Of a stretch of DNA of 64,000 bases, positions 30,911 through 40,717 are shown in pieces. A model generated the notes under the pieces. It saw nothing but the letters and a program-made list of their open reading frames with translations. It was not told where the DNA came from and searched no databases. The translations under genes and the position numbers were made by a program. Each line of letters opens with the position of its first letter. Position 1 is the stretch's first letter. The DNA comes from CAYPZU01 sp964415395. GTDB lineage: Bacteria > Chlamydiota > Chlamydiia > Chlamydiales > SM23-39. The stretch spans positions 5,927 through 69,926 of the forward strand of contig CAYPZU010000003.1 of NCBI GenBank assembly GCA_964415395.1, written 5' to 3'.

Positions 30911-33211
30911 CTAATACATATCGAACAGCATCTTAAGGCTTTGATCGAACAGTTTTTTCCGCTCGCGCCTCTTCGCTTCGTCGATTCTCTGGAGAAATTC
31001 AGGAACATCCCCGGCGCGCATCTGGTATTCGCACTGCCGAATGCAGCGCAAATCGTCGACCGGGTCGTGGATGATCCGCGGCGTAATGAAAATGAACATC
31101 TCCGTGTTCGTTTCGGTCGTTTTCGCTGCGCCAAAGAGCTTCCCGATCCCCGGCAAATCACCCAGGAAAGGAATTTTTTCTCGGCTGTCTTCCTCGATCT
31201 TCCTTCTCAATCCGCCGAGAATAATCGTTTCGCCGTCGGCGACGCGCACTTCGTTCTCGATATGGCGGCGGGTAACGGGAGGCCGGTCGTTGATCGTCGC
31301 CTGCGTCGTGTCGAATTCGAGATTTGTCTGCAGCGATACGAAGCCAGGGCTGCCCGGTTCGTCCGAATCGGGCATATGGATCGTCGGAGTGAGCAAAATC
31401 GTGATCCCGTACTGCGCCCGCGTGAAAGATTGCTCGACCGTGACTCCAGCGGTCGTATCGAGCTGGATCGCGCCGTTGTTGATCGAAATCTCTTCTACAA
31501 TCGATACCGTCGCGGGCGTCTGGTTGATCGCAAGGACAGACGGGTTGGCGTTGATCCGGATATCTTCCTGCGCCATGAGGAAATTATAGGTCAAATCAAC
31601 TGCTGGCCAACCGTTGCTCGCGCGGCTGAAGATGTAGCTTAAAACGCCTTTGTTGAAAGCCTTCTCGTTGGTGTCGAACGTAATCGCATTCTCTTTTTTG
31701 CCGCTCGAATTCGTCCCGAACTGGAGGAGGCTGAACCCGATCTGCTTCCGGTCGCGGAGTTTCTTCTCGACCAGCAGCACATCGAGCTGCACCATTCTTT
31801 TCGGCACATCGAGCCTCTTTAAAAGAGACTTGATCTTGCCCAATTCTTCCCTTCGGACAACCATCAGGATCGAAGTCGTCTTGTTGTCGACAATGAAATT
31901 TCCGAAAGAGGATTTTTGGCTCTTTTCGATTGTCCCGGGCTGGACGAAAGGAGCTCCCGCGGGCAGCACCGGATTGAACGCCGTGCTTCTGTCCGGAAAG
32001 GGGAAAACCTGCCCTGGATTCGGCTGATCCTGGGAAGGGACTGGCGGCGGCGGACCCTGAGGCGGCGGAGCCTCTCCCTTCTTCTCGAAATTCGATCCGA
32101 TAAGCGAGTCGTAGACTTTCTCCAACACTTCGGCGACGTCTTCCGGATTCGAATGCTTGCACGCATACCAGTAGATCACTTTTTCGCCCGGATCTTCGAG
32201 CTGCCCTTCGAGTTCGGACAGAATCTTTTCGCCCCTTTCCACTGTGTCGTTTTCGCCGACGAGCACGAGGCCCTGCGGCAGAGTAAGGAACGTCAGCTCA
32301 TCCGCTCCGGAAGGATAAAAAGTGGGGCGCGTTTTATTCCCGGGATCGGAAAAGACGGCCTTTAAAACTTTTTCAGCCTCCTGCGCCGTGATCTTGGATA
32401 GGCTCACCAGGCGGACAATCTTCCCCTTATTCTGCTCCCAGACAGCGTGGTACAGCCCCAAAAGTTTATCTACCGTCTCCTTTGTAGAGACAATCGCCAC
32501 TTTCGAACCAATCGACTGGATCGTGGTTTGCTTGGGGTCGGAAAAACGCTCGAAAAACGCCTGCACGGAGCGGATCTGCTCTGGAGGCGGAGAGAAAACA
32601 TAGAAAAGACGGGCATGGTTGGAAAAAAGCTCGAGATCCGATTCCCGGTCTACGATCCCCTCGATGGCTGAAGGGTCGAGCTTCAAAATGTAAAGCTGCT
32701 TTGCAAACGGATTCAGCTTTTTGACCCCGATGCCGTTTTGGGCGAGGATCATCTCGATCATCTCGCTCCAGGTTTCATGCGGGAGTGGAATGCTGGAAAA
32801 CAGGCTGATCTTCATCCCGCTCAATTCCTGGGGGATCACATAGAGGAAATCGTTTGCGCCGTATTCCATGATCAGCTGGGAAAGAGTCGTCTCTCCCACA
32901 TCCCATAACGCGTAGGCTTCGTCGCCATGGGCTGCATCCTCGACCGAACTCTTCCTCCACTTCTCTTCGAGATGGCGGATTTTGCTTTTCACTCCGCGGA
33001 CATCGCCCAGGAGCTCTCTGAACTCTGTCTCTTTTCCTCCGGCGCGCGAAAGTTCGCCCGCTTTCTCGAATTTCTCCCTGAGTTCCGTCTTGTAAGAAGA
33101 GAGTGTGTCGTTAAATGCCTGGGCCCCTTCCATGTCGGCGCTTAAAACGGCCCCGTTTCCCAATAGCGCCCCGGCGCAAATGATCCCTGCAAAGAGAAAC
33201 ACCCTTTTCAT
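30911..33211 (-). CDS. gspD: Type II secretion outer-membrane secretin GspD
   Basis: A 766-residue protein with signal peptide (MKRVFLFAGIICAGALLGNGAVLSA). N-terminal N-domains (ring-building, about 100-400) include VSLSKITAQEAEKVLKAVF; the secretin domain (about 500-735) has VQLDVLLVEKKLRDRKQIGFSL, the conserved NPSVLAINQTPATVSIVEE and the C-terminal signature DGETIILGGLRRKIEEDSREKIPFLGDLPGIGKLF. Forms the gated pore for folded substrates. Overlaps the upstream 410-residue gene by four bases (ATGA). Confidence 0.94.
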   Translation of the reverse strand: MKRVFLFAGIICAGALLGNGAVLSADMEGAQAFNDTLSSYKTELREKFEKAGELSRAGGKETEFRELLGDVRGVKSKIRHLEEKWRKSSVEDAAHGDEAYALWDVGETTLSQLIMEYGANDFLYVIPQELSGMKISLFSSIPLPHETWSEMIEMILAQNGIGVKKLNPFAKQLYILKLDPSAIEGIVDRESDLELFSNHARLFYVFSPPPEQIRSVQAFFERFSDPKQTTIQSIGSKVAIVSTKETVDKLLGLYHAVWEQNKGKIVRLVSLSKITAQEAEKVLKAVFSDPGNKTRPTFYPSGADELTFLTLPQGLVLVGENDTVERGEKILSELEGQLEDPGEKVIYWYACKHSNPEDVAEVLEKVYDSLIGSNFEKKGEAPPPQGPPPPVPSQDQPNPGQVFPFPDRSTAFNPVLPAGAPFVQPGTIEKSQKSSFGNFIVDNKTTSILMVVRREELGKIKSLLKRLDVPKRMVQLDVLLVEKKLRDRKQIGFSLLQFGTNSSGKKENAITFDTNEKAFNKGVLSYIFSRASNGWPAVDLTYNFLMAQEDIRINANPSVLAINQTPATVSIVEEISINNGAIQLDTTAGVTVEQSFTRAQYGITILLTPTIHMPDSDEPGSPGFVSLQTNLEFDTTQATINDRPPVTRRHIENEVRVADGETIILGGLRRKIEEDSREKIPFLGDLPGIGKLFGAAKTTETNTEMFIFITPRIIHDPVDDLRCIRQCEYQMRAGDVPEFLQRIDEAKRRERKKLFDQSLKMLFDMY

Positions 33212-34440
33212 CGAGGCCTCCCTTTCCGCGCAGGCTTATCGGCAGATTCCTTTGCATAAAACGATTTCCGCATCGAATGCGCAGGGAGCTCCACCTGGAC
33301 GGCCTGGGAGCGGCCTGGGTTGAAAAATTGTCCTCGGATGAGTTTCTGCCCCTGCTTCAATTCAATGCCCTCAAAGACGAATAGGTCTCCAAACAATTTG
33401 CCATTTAGGTAGCTTTCCCGCTCTTCTTTTTTCCTGAGGATCTTCCATTTCCCTTCATTTTTCAAAATCCAGTCGCCGGTTTTCAAAATCAGGCATTGTT
33501 TTTCAAGCATGCAGCTGATCTGTTTATCGGATCGGATCCGGATCGAGGAGAACATCTCGTCTCCCTTGATCTTGAATGAAGGGCCTGCCGAGGGGGCAAG
33601 CGAAAGACGCACATGGGAATCGGCGTCCCACCCTTCAAGGACGAGGCATTTTCCCTGAACCGAATCAATCCTGGCAATCGGTTTTTTCCCATCGGCCGGA
33701 TAAGGGCTTTTCTGCCATTTGCCCTCTTGCCACACCAGCCACTCTCCTTCCCGGATTTCAGCCAGTTCGCCATTGGGGAGGGCCCCGATTTCAAGCCGCT
33801 CGAACAAAACCCCGTCGCCGAATTTTTCCCGGAAAAGATCTTTTCCCCACCAGCGGGCTTCGCCCAAATGCCGAAACGGGCTCCCTTCCGCAAATTCCTG
33901 CGCGCTTTGGATCGGGCTCTCTTGCGGAGCTGCGAAAAAAGGAACTCCTTCGATTTTCCCCTCGGGCGGGCAATCGATGAACACCTTCCCCTCGATCTGC
34001 CCTCCCGGAGCGGGAGATAATTCGACCCAAAAAGAAGATTCTCCTGGATGGAACAGGAGGGTTTCTCCGTCCGCGAATTGCAAATCGAGCCGGCAGGGAA
34101 GGCTAACCCGTTTTGATTGCGCCCCTCTCTTCAGCCGAACCATCAGCTGCTGCTGCCTCGCAGCTCCGTCAGGCCGGGGCGGGTCGTAAGAGAATGAGAT
34201 CTCGCCATCGAGGCGGGGAATCGGCAGCGCCGAAGGATTTGCGCACCCTCCCAGAACAAACTGGATTGGCGCCCCCTTTCTTTCCCCGTTGGAAAAACTT
34301 TTGGCCGTCTCGAATGCAGCCCCTCCGCCTGAAATCATAATCCATAGAGGAAGCTCGATCGCAATAACGCCGGCCAAAATTGCGAAGCCGATCCATAGAA
34401 TTCTGTCTGGATGAAAGAGGAGGCGGTTCTGGAAGGCCAT
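33208..34440 (-). CDS. Membrane-anchored periplasmic protein of the T2SS cluster, unknown
   Basis: A 410-residue protein with one N-terminal membrane helix (ILWIGFAILAGVIAIELPLWIMI, about 14-36) and a long periplasmic domain rich in beta strands. No recognised family. As first gene of the gsp operon, overlapping gspD by ATGA, it occupies the place where GspC or an inner-membrane coupler (GspL/GspM) is expected. A comparable gene of unknown function precedes gspD in C. trachomatis (recalled, CT573). Role as inner-membrane clamp is inference. Confidence 0.7.
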   Translation of the reverse strand: MAFQNRLLFHPDRILWIGFAILAGVIAIELPLWIMISGGGAAFETAKSFSNGERKGAPIQFVLGGCANPSALPIPRLDGEISFSYDPPRPDGAARQQQLMVRLKRGAQSKRVSLPCRLDLQFADGETLLFHPGESSFWVELSPAPGGQIEGKVFIDCPPEGKIEGVPFFAAPQESPIQSAQEFAEGSPFRHLGEARWWGKDLFREKFGDGVLFERLEIGALPNGELAEIREGEWLVWQEGKWQKSPYPADGKKPIARIDSVQGKCLVLEGWDADSHVRLSLAPSAGPSFKIKGDEMFSSIRIRSDKQISCMLEKQCLILKTGDWILKNEGKWKILRKKEERESYLNGKLFGDLFVFEGIELKQGQKLIRGQFFNPGRSQAVQVELPAHSMRKSFYAKESADKPARKGRPR

Positions 34441-34570
34441 TATTATTTCATTCCCAAAGCATCACAGGAGTTTAGGAGATCGAATAAAAAAAGATAAAGC
34501 TTGAACAAACAACGATTGAATGTCAAGAGGATGTGACAAAAAATCTCTCTAAAAAGAGGCTTCTCCGGGA

Positions 34571-34599
34571 TTGCAAATAATTTTATTAAACGTTTAAAT
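34571..34599 (+). promoter_or_regulatory. Candidate promoter of the 150-residue membrane protein gene
   Basis: TTGCAA (34571-34576), 17 bases, then TTAAAT (34594-34599). It lies in a 193-base AT-rich gap between the divergent gsp operon and the plus-strand gene; GGAGG precedes its ATG. Confidence 0.35.
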
Positions 34600-34633
34600 A
34601 CGGGATAAGGCTGAATCTCGGAGGAACGCCTAT

Positions 34634-35086
34634 ATGGACAAGAAAGACATCATGGGAAAACTAAAAGACGGGATTTCAGTCCAGGAAATGGAAGATTTCG
34701 CCCGAAAATACGTGACGGAAATCTTCACAGTCGCCGCGATTGCGATTGGCGCAATCTCCAGCATGTTCGATTTTTTTACAGGCCCAAGCCTTACGATTCT
34801 CTTTCTTGCGATTGGCGCGATCATCGGGATTTTCTTCCCCTCGCAAACGGAAAAAGGGCTGAAGCAGATCTACACTTTCGCATTTAAGCAGGAGAAGATG
34901 ACCCAGATGATTCTCGGCGGCGTGAAAATCGTCGTCGCTCTGTTCATCCCCTTCCTTCTGTTCGGATTGATCGGCCTGCTCGCCGGCACCTCGTACCATT
35001 ATTACACCCGCCACGCGCAGATGATGGGCGACGCGAAATCATCCAAAAAGATCCCGCGCCCCTCGCTCGATGACGAGCACGACTGA
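34634..35086 (+). CDS. Small multi-pass membrane protein of unknown function
   Basis: A 150-residue protein with helices at about 31-52 (FTVAAIAIGAISSMFDFFTG), 55-70 (LTILFLAIGAIIGIFF) and 95-118 (IVVALFIPFLLFGLIGLLAGT). N- and C-termini are charged (KSSKKIPRPSLDDEHD). A clear GGAGGAACG ribosome site precedes the ATG. No family recognised. Sits between the gsp operon (divergent) and a convergent membrane TPR-like gene. Confidence 0.7.
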   Translation: MDKKDIMGKLKDGISVQEMEDFARKYVTEIFTVAAIAIGAISSMFDFFTGPSLTILFLAIGAIIGIFFPSQTEKGLKQIYTFAFKQEKMTQMILGGVKIVVALFIPFLLFGLIGLLAGTSYHYYTRHAQMMGDAKSSKKIPRPSLDDEHD

Positions 35087-35089
35087 TCT

Positions 35090-35782
35090 CTAAAGACTCT
35101 TCTTCCGCTCGGCGATGTAGGAGTTCAGGTCGATCTTTTTCTCCGAAAAGCTGCCCAAAACCAGGTCGGACACAGCCGACTTGGGCTGCAGAAACGCTTC
35201 AAGCTCTTCCCACGCCGCTTTTTCACCCGGCCTGTTTCTGAGCTCCTGCTGCAGAAAAGCGATCCTCAGCAAGTTGTGCGCATAGAGAAGCGCGCCTCCA
35301 GCCAGCGAATCGCTTTGGAAAGATCCGCTCATCTGCTCTTTGAGCCGCACCGCTTTTTCCAGAGCCTCCTGATAAGACCCCTGCTCGATCAAAAGAGAAC
35401 CGGCCGCAAACGCAGTATGGTAAGGGACTTCGTCCTTCACCCGGGCCAGGCTCTTTCCTGCGAGTTTCAGAGCGTCCTCCGTCCTCTCGACGTCGAGCAG
35501 TTTTTGCACGATCACAGCCTCGTATTTTTTCTGCAAAGCTGGAACTTTGCGCACGGCATCCCTCATTTTCTCATAGAGATCTTGATCGCTTGGCGCCGCT
35601 TGCCATCGATTGAACGCTTCCTGAGCTTGCGCATATGCGGCAGCTTTCGGCCCTGACTGGAAATAAACAATCAGAATCGAGATTCCCGCCAGAACAGAAA
35701 CCGTTCCGATCAAGATCTCTTTCTTTTTCAATAGCAGCGTCTGGATCCAGGAAGAAGCTTCCAATTCGATCACTTTGCTCAT
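35090..35782 (-). CDS. Single-pass membrane protein with TPR-like helices (YfgM-like architecture)
   Basis: A 230-residue protein: short cytoplasmic tail, one membrane helix (LIGTVSVLAGISILIVYFQSG, about 24-43) and a helical periplasmic or cytoplasmic domain with TPR-like pairs (YEAVIVQKLLDVERTEDALKLAGKSL; AAGSLLIEQGSYQEALEKAVRL). The layout is like YfgM, a SecYEG-associated chaperone partner, but sequence identity to it is not evident, so the function stays open. Confidence 0.65.
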   Translation of the reverse strand: MSKVIELEASSWIQTLLLKKKEILIGTVSVLAGISILIVYFQSGPKAAAYAQAQEAFNRWQAAPSDQDLYEKMRDAVRKVPALQKKYEAVIVQKLLDVERTEDALKLAGKSLARVKDEVPYHTAFAAGSLLIEQGSYQEALEKAVRLKEQMSGSFQSDSLAGGALLYAHNLLRIAFLQQELRNRPGEKAAWEELEAFLQPKSAVSDLVLGSFSEKKIDLNSYIAERKKSL

Positions 35783-35866
35783 AGACGACCCCGTTTAATT
35801 CGAAGAAATTCTATCGCTTGGAACTTTTCCCCACAATTCGAAAAGTCCATCGCGCGTCTTGCGCCA

Positions 35867-35887
35867 AGGGATTTTTTAAAAAAATCT
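35867..35887. repeat. Copy of an AAGGGAT(T)n/A-run hairpin core
   Basis: The first 20 bases, AAGGGATTTTTTAAAAAAAT, equal 23013-23032, the terminator of the YwqK-repeat gene. Here it lies upstream of the 35090-35782 gene and of the plus-strand 35979 gene, flanked by CAAG/CTTG which extend a stem. Confidence 0.5.
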
Positions 35888-35978
35888 TGATTTAAAATTA
35901 ATTTTTTACGCACGATTGAGTCCATCAAGAATTTCCTGATATCGGGATTCCAAAAATCAAAAAACAAAGGAGTTAAGA

Positions 35979-36506
35979 ATGAAAATGCGGGCTTTGGGAA
36001 TCGCAATCGCGAGCCTTTTTCTAACCTCTTCGCTGATGGCTCAGACGCCGTCTTCCAGCTCATCGGCAAACATTTACAGCCAGGTGAACCAAACCATTCT
36101 TCCGAACGGGACTGTAAAATTCGAGGGAATCAACGTCCAAAATTCCAAAATCAATACCTCGGCCGCCGCTACAACAGGCGCAGTCACCTTCACATCGAAC
36201 GCGGTCTACCTCATCACATACAAACTGGAATGCCACCTCACTCCGCCCTTTCCAATCCCTGTGCCGGCTTTCTCTTTCGGCCTGACATTGAATAACAATG
36301 TGGTTCCGGGAAGCGTTTCAGGCGATTACATCACCTCTCCTAATGAAATCGTCCGGGTCATTACAGGTTCGGTTGTTGTGAAAGTGAATTCGGGGCAAAC
36401 TCTCCGACTGGTCAACACCTCTCTGAATCCTGTTGACCTGATCGCTGACGCTTATGGATCGAGCGTACGGCTGGCTTCAGCTTCGATCACCTTCTCTGCG
36501 ATGTAA
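35979..36506 (+). CDS. Secreted BclA/C1q-like jelly-roll protein
   Basis: A 175-residue protein with a signal peptide (ALGIAIASLFLTSSLMAQ), a Ser-rich spacer and a ~135-residue beta-sandwich region. TGAVTFTSNAVYLITYKLEC, FGLTLNNNVVPGSVSG and GQTLRLVNTSLNPVDL resemble the C-terminal domain of exosporium protein BclA and related C1q/TNF-like folds that trimerise on surfaces. No collagen-like Gly-X-Y segment is present. AAAGGAG precedes the ATG, and the gene stands alone with a terminator. A surface adhesin or structural trimer is likely, but homology was judged by eye. Confidence 0.65.
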   Translation: MKMRALGIAIASLFLTSSLMAQTPSSSSSANIYSQVNQTILPNGTVKFEGINVQNSKINTSAAATTGAVTFTSNAVYLITYKLECHLTPPFPIPVPAFSFGLTLNNNVVPGSVSGDYITSPNEIVRVITGSVVVKVNSGQTLRLVNTSLNPVDLIADAYGSSVRLASASITFSAM

Positions 36507-36517
36507 TTTTCGTCTCA

Positions 36518-36539
36518 GCCCCTGCGCATTTGCGGGGGC
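36518..36539. terminator. Terminator shared by convergent genes
   Basis: GCCCCTGC (36518-36525) and GCGGGGGC (36532-36539) form a stem with one G-U-type pair, lying between the stops of the BclA-like gene (plus) and the P-type ATPase gene (minus). Short T-rich sequence follows on the plus strand. Confidence 0.55.
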
Positions 36540-36545
36540 ATTCAT

Positions 36546-38567
36546 TTAAATTTTGGCTCTTTTCAGCCTCAGCGAATTCACTACGACCGACAAAGAACTC
36601 AGCGTCATCGCCGCGCTGGCCAAAACAGGACTCATCAAGATCCCGAAAAAGGGATAAAAAATCCCTGCGGCGACCGGCACTCCCAGCGAATTATAGAGGA
36701 AAGCAAACCAAAGGTTCTGCCGGATATTTTTCAACACTTCGCGGCTTAAAGATCTCGCAGACGCGATCCCTCGCAAATCTCCCTTTACAAGCGTTGCCTG
36801 CGCGCTCTCCATCGCAATGTCGGCACCCGTTCCCATCGCGATTCCCACATCGGCCTGAGCCAGGGCCGGCGCATCGTTGATCCCGTCGCCAGCCATCGCC
36901 ACCAGATGCCCCTCATTCTGCAGCTTCCTGACGACCTTGCTTTTCTCCTCGGGCAAAACCCCTCCCATCGCCAGATCGATTCCCAGTTTTTTGCCGACCG
37001 CTTCTGCGACTTTCTGCCGATCTCCCGATACAAGAGCGATCTTCACGCCTTCCCGATGGAGTCTTTCAACCGCCTCAAAAGAAGAAGGCTTTATTGGATC
37101 GGAGACGCTTAATATTCCCGCCAGCTTGCCGCCCCATGAGGCGAAAAATACCGAATGGCCTTCGCTTTCCAGTCTTTGAATTTCCCCTGCCAAAGGAGCC
37201 AGATCGATCCCGCTATCGGTGAAATATCTCTCGTTTCCAATCGCCATCTCTTTTCCTTTGACCGTTCCCGACACGCCCCTCCCTGGCGCAGCCCGGAATT
37301 GATCTACTGGAACCAGATCGAGATTCATTTCGCGCGCCTTTTCTAGAACCGCCTTCGAGATCGGATGCTCGCTCGCCGCCTCCAGGCTCGCTGCCAATTG
37401 AAGAAACAGTCCTTTCTCCATCCCCGCCGCCGGAACGATTTCCTCGAGCTTGGCTTTCCCTTCGGTCAAAGTTCCCGTTTTATCGACGACCAGCCAATCG
37501 ACAGAACACAATTTTTCAAGGGCGGCCCCATTCTTGATCAGGATTCCCTGCTTCGCTCCCAGTCCGATCCCGACAGTTAAAGAGAGGGGAGTGGCCAATC
37601 CCAGCGCGCAAGGGCAGGCGATGATGAGGACGGCTACAGCATTGATGATCCCATGAGCAAGCTTGGGCTCCGGCCCCCACAAAACCCAGACGGCGAATGT
37701 GGAAATTGCAATCAGGATGACAGCCGGAACGAAATAGGACGAAACTCTGTCGGCCAGATTCTGGATCGGCGCGCGGCTCGCCTGCGCTTCTTTCACAAGA
37801 CGGACGATTTGAAATAAAAGAGTATCTTCGCCTACGCGGACCGCTTCCATGACGAACCCGCCTGCGCCATTTAATGAAGCCCCCGAAACTCTATCCCCCT
37901 TTTGCTTCTCCGCGAAAAGGGATTCCCCTGTAATCATCGATTCGTCGATGGATGAGAATCCTTCTGCGATCACACCGTCCACAGGGATCCTTTCTCCAGG
38001 GCGGACTCTCAGCAGGTCTCCCTTTTTCACATCGTGCACCGGGATCGTTTTTTCGGTTCCGTCAGGGAGGAGCAGGCGAGCCGTTTCCGGGATCAGCGCG
38101 AGAAGCTCGCGGATCGCCGCGTTCGTTTTTTTTCTCGCCCTCAACTCTAAAACTTGGCCCAGCAAGACCAGCACGGTAATCCCCGCAGCAGCCTCGAAAT
38201 ACAAGTCGAGATGGTTCCAAAGAGCGAAAAGACTGTAGAAATAAGCCGCGCCCACTCCGATCGAAATCAAAGTGAACATATTGAGACTCCGGAAAACGAT
38301 CGATTTCCATCCGCGGACGAAAAGAGGAAGCGCCCCCCATAAAACAACCGGGCTTGCCAAAACAGCTTGCAGCGGGGGAGAGATCTGCATCGAAAACAGG
38401 AGCGGAAGCGAAAGAACAAGGCAGACCCAAAAACGGACGGTCCAGCTTTTCAGCTCCCGGTCTTCCTCGGACACAGGAATCCACGGTTCTAAAGACATCC
38501 CGCAAATAGGACAAATCCCAGGCCCCTCTTGCCGGATCTGAGGGTGCATGGGACAGGTATAGATCAT
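36546..38567 (-). CDS. Copper-type P1B-ATPase
   Basis: A 673-residue inner-membrane metal pump. The N-terminus is a Cys-rich heavy-metal-binding motif ([13 protein letters not shown] then [12 protein letters not shown]). About eight helices, the metal-site [10 protein letters not shown], the TGES-type actuator loop (MITGESLF), the phosphorylation site [13 protein letters not shown], the HP motif (SEHPISKA) and [20 protein letters not shown] are intact. CPC plus the N-terminal motif points to Cu+/Ag+ export. Its last four bases overlap the glycosyltransferase stop region. Full-length and apparently functional. Confidence 0.93.
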   Translation of the reverse strand: MIYTCPMHPQIRQEGPGICPICGMSLEPWIPVSEEDRELKSWTVRFWVCLVLSLPLLFSMQISPPLQAVLASPVVLWGALPLFVRGWKSIVFRSLNMFTLISIGVGAAYFYSLFALWNHLDLYFEAAAGITVLVLLGQVLELRARKKTNAAIRELLALIPETARLLLPDGTEKTIPVHDVKKGDLLRVRPGERIPVDGVIAEGFSSIDESMITGESLFAEKQKGDRVSGASLNGAGGFVMEAVRVGEDTLLFQIVRLVKEAQASRAPIQNLADRVSSYFVPAVILIAISTFAVWVLWGPEPKLAHGIINAVAVLIIACPCALGLATPLSLTVGIGLGAKQGILIKNGAALEKLCSVDWLVVDKTGTLTEGKAKLEEIVPAAGMEKGLFLQLAASLEAASEHPISKAVLEKAREMNLDLVPVDQFRAAPGRGVSGTVKGKEMAIGNERYFTDSGIDLAPLAGEIQRLESEGHSVFFASWGGKLAGILSVSDPIKPSSFEAVERLHREGVKIALVSGDRQKVAEAVGKKLGIDLAMGGVLPEEKSKVVRKLQNEGHLVAMAGDGINDAPALAQADVGIAMGTGADIAMESAQATLVKGDLRGIASARSLSREVLKNIRQNLWFAFLYNSLGVPVAAGIFYPFFGILMSPVLASAAMTLSSLSVVVNSLRLKRAKI

Positions 38568-39655
38568 TCAGCCAAGACCTGTTTGTAAGCCTTTTCCATC
38601 TCGTCGAGAGTATGCCGGAAGGTAAAATGCCCTTCGACAAGCTCCCTGGCCTTCCTTCCCAATTGAGAGCGCAATTCCCCATTTTCTTTCAACCGGATAA
38701 CGGCTTGGGCGACCTGATCCGGAGAAAAAGGAGCCACTTGAAAACCCGTCTCTCCATCCAAGCACACCTCTCCAAGCCCCCCCACTGCAGTGGCGATCAA
38801 AGGCTTCGCCAGAAACGCCGCTTGCAGAATCGCCTGCGAGACTCCTTCATGAGCCGTGCTCAGCAGCGCAAACGCATCGAGTCCGGCAAGCGCCGGAAAG
38901 GGATTGGCCAAATGCCCTGTGAATTGGACGATGCCGTCAAGCTTCAGCTCCTTCGCCCTCTGCCGATACGTTTCCGCGTGCCCGCCGCCGATAATCACCC
39001 ACTTTAATCCAGGAGTTTCTCTCAACCGGTCGGCCGCCTTCAGAAAATCGTCGATCCCTTTCCAGGAGCGCATAAAACAGGCGGTTCCCACAAGAAACTC
39101 TTCCGACTTCGCGCCGATCTCCTCCCTGAACCGCTTCGACTCAGAAGCGCTGACCACAATCCGGGAGGGATCGACCCCCGTGGCCACCGAACGGCAAAGC
39201 TCGATCTTTTTTCCAGACTGGCTGCAGATCATCGGGATGATCCCTTTGCAGGTCGTAACGACGAAATCGGCCAGCCTTCCATATAAAAGACGGCTATTCC
39301 ATCCGGCCTTAATCGGAGTTGAAAGATGCCGGGTCCGCACGACAGGCCGGCGGGCGATCCGTGCAGCAATCCCCCCGATCCATCCATCCAGCGACGAATG
39401 GGTATTCACAACGTCGATCCGGTGGCGCAAAATAATCCAGAGCAGCTGCAGCAGACAGATCGGCCAGGCCGGCTGGCGGAAATTCAGCTCATAAACTGTA
39501 AATCCAGCTTTGCGCGCCTGCTCGACCAACCCGCCGCCCCGCATCACCCCCATCACAACGCGATGGCCCCTTTGAACCATCCCCTCCGATTCGCGGAGGA
39601 TCCGGATCTCCTGTCCGCCCCAGCCGGGCGACGCCTCTAAATGTAAGATTTGCAT
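38564..39655 (-). CDS. GT4-family glycosyltransferase
   Basis: A 363-residue GT-B enzyme. The ATG at 39655 has GGAAG just upstream; an ATG at 39673 is possible. N-terminal acceptor half starts [20 protein letters not shown] with the GGQE loop, [18 protein letters not shown] follows, and the C-terminal GT4 half has [21 protein letters not shown], a Gly-rich donor loop and the E-x7-E type region in [37 protein letters not shown]. It probably adds a sugar to LPS or another envelope glycan; donor unknown. Overlaps the copper ATPase gene by four bases. Confidence 0.88.
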   Translation of the reverse strand: MQILHLEASPGWGGQEIRILRESEGMVQRGHRVVMGVMRGGGLVEQARKAGFTVYELNFRQPAWPICLLQLLWIILRHRIDVVNTHSSLDGWIGGIAARIARRPVVRTRHLSTPIKAGWNSRLLYGRLADFVVTTCKGIIPMICSQSGKKIELCRSVATGVDPSRIVVSASESKRFREEIGAKSEEFLVGTACFMRSWKGIDDFLKAADRLRETPGLKWVIIGGGHAETYRQRAKELKLDGIVQFTGHLANPFPALAGLDAFALLSTAHEGVSQAILQAAFLAKPLIATAVGGLGEVCLDGETGFQVAPFSPDQVAQAVIRLKENGELRSQLGRKARELVEGHFTFRHTLDEMEKAYKQVLAE

Positions 39656-39669
39656 GGGCTTCCGCATTT

Positions 39670-40686
39670 TCACGAAGTTAAAGAGTTCTCTTTTATAATT
39701 GCAACCTTCAGAATTTTTCTATGTCCTGAAGAAAACGGCAGCTCATGAAGCCTCTCTTTTTCAATCCAGATATGGCCGGCCACTTCCCGCATCTCGGCGC
39801 GAACCATAAACGGCTTCAGATAGGCTTTGAACCGGGTGAATGTATGAGTCACTTCAGGAAGGCGCCTGATAACCCGCCACTGTTTAAAGCCGAGCCTGAA
39901 ATTCTCCGTCCTCTCTTCAGTGTAAGGAAATTCGTACAAATCGGCCATCACGCGCCCCGCTTCGCCCTTTCTGACCAGCACTTTCCCTTCGGCTTCGATC
40001 CAAAAAACAATCCGATCCAGCTCGATTGTCTTCGCCTCTTCATTTTTGATCGGAAGCGCTTCGGCTTTCCGCTCTGAAAACGCCTTGCAGCCCGATTGAA
40101 GCGGACACCCCTCGCAGCGGGGCCTTGGTGCGCAATGGGTCGCCCCCAGTTCGATCAGCGCCTCTGCAGTCACCCACGGCTCCTTCTCATCCAAAAGCCT
40201 TTCCGCTCTCGCCTGAAGCTCTCTCTTCACAGCCGCTTTGGACACATTCTCCTCGATGAGGAAATAACGGCTGAGAACCCGGACGACATTCCCGTCGACC
40301 GCAGCAGCCCGCTTGTGGAATCCAAAACTTAAAATCGCTCCTACCGTGTAAGGGCCCAGCCCGCGGATCGATTCGAGATCTTCTTTCCGATCTGGAATTT
40401 CGCCGCCAAACCTCTCGGCAATTTCTCTCGCCCCCGCATGCAAATTTCTCGCGCGGCTGTAATATCCGAGCCCCTCCCACGCCTTGATCACCGCGTCCAA
40501 AGGCGCTGCCGCCAACGCTTCCACATCCGGGAATCGCTCCATCCAGCGCTCAAAATAGGGGATGACGACCGCGGCGCGCGTCTGCTGCAGCATCACCTCG
40601 GAAATCCATACCCGGTAGGGGGTCTTTTCCCGGCGCCAGGGAAAATCCCTCCGATTCCGCTCAAACCACAGGTGCAATTCCTTCAT
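39670..40686 (-). CDS. mutY: A/G-specific adenine glycosylase
   Basis: A 338-residue base-excision repair enzyme removing adenine opposite 8-oxoguanine. ATG 40686 chosen over a TTG at 40707. Catalytic Glu in WISEVMLQQTRAAVVIPYF, helix-hairpin-helix GLGPYTVGAILSFGF with the Asp of AVDGNVVRVLSRYF, then the [4Fe-4S] cluster CAPRPRCEGCPLQSGC. The first spacing is C-x5-C instead of the usual C-x6-C. The C-terminal Nudix-like domain (about 235-338) for 8-oxoG recognition is present. Corresponds to CT107 (recalled). Confidence 0.93.
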   Translation of the reverse strand: MKELHLWFERNRRDFPWRREKTPYRVWISEVMLQQTRAAVVIPYFERWMERFPDVEALAAAPLDAVIKAWEGLGYYSRARNLHAGAREIAERFGGEIPDRKEDLESIRGLGPYTVGAILSFGFHKRAAAVDGNVVRVLSRYFLIEENVSKAAVKRELQARAERLLDEKEPWVTAEALIELGATHCAPRPRCEGCPLQSGCKAFSERKAEALPIKNEEAKTIELDRIVFWIEAEGKVLVRKGEAGRVMADLYEFPYTEERTENFRLGFKQWRVIRRLPEVTHTFTRFKAYLKPFMVRAEMREVAGHIWIEKERLHELPFSSGHRKILKVAIIKENSLTS

Positions 40687-40717
40687 AGAAAAAACCCAAT
40701 TCTGCAATGATAGATCT

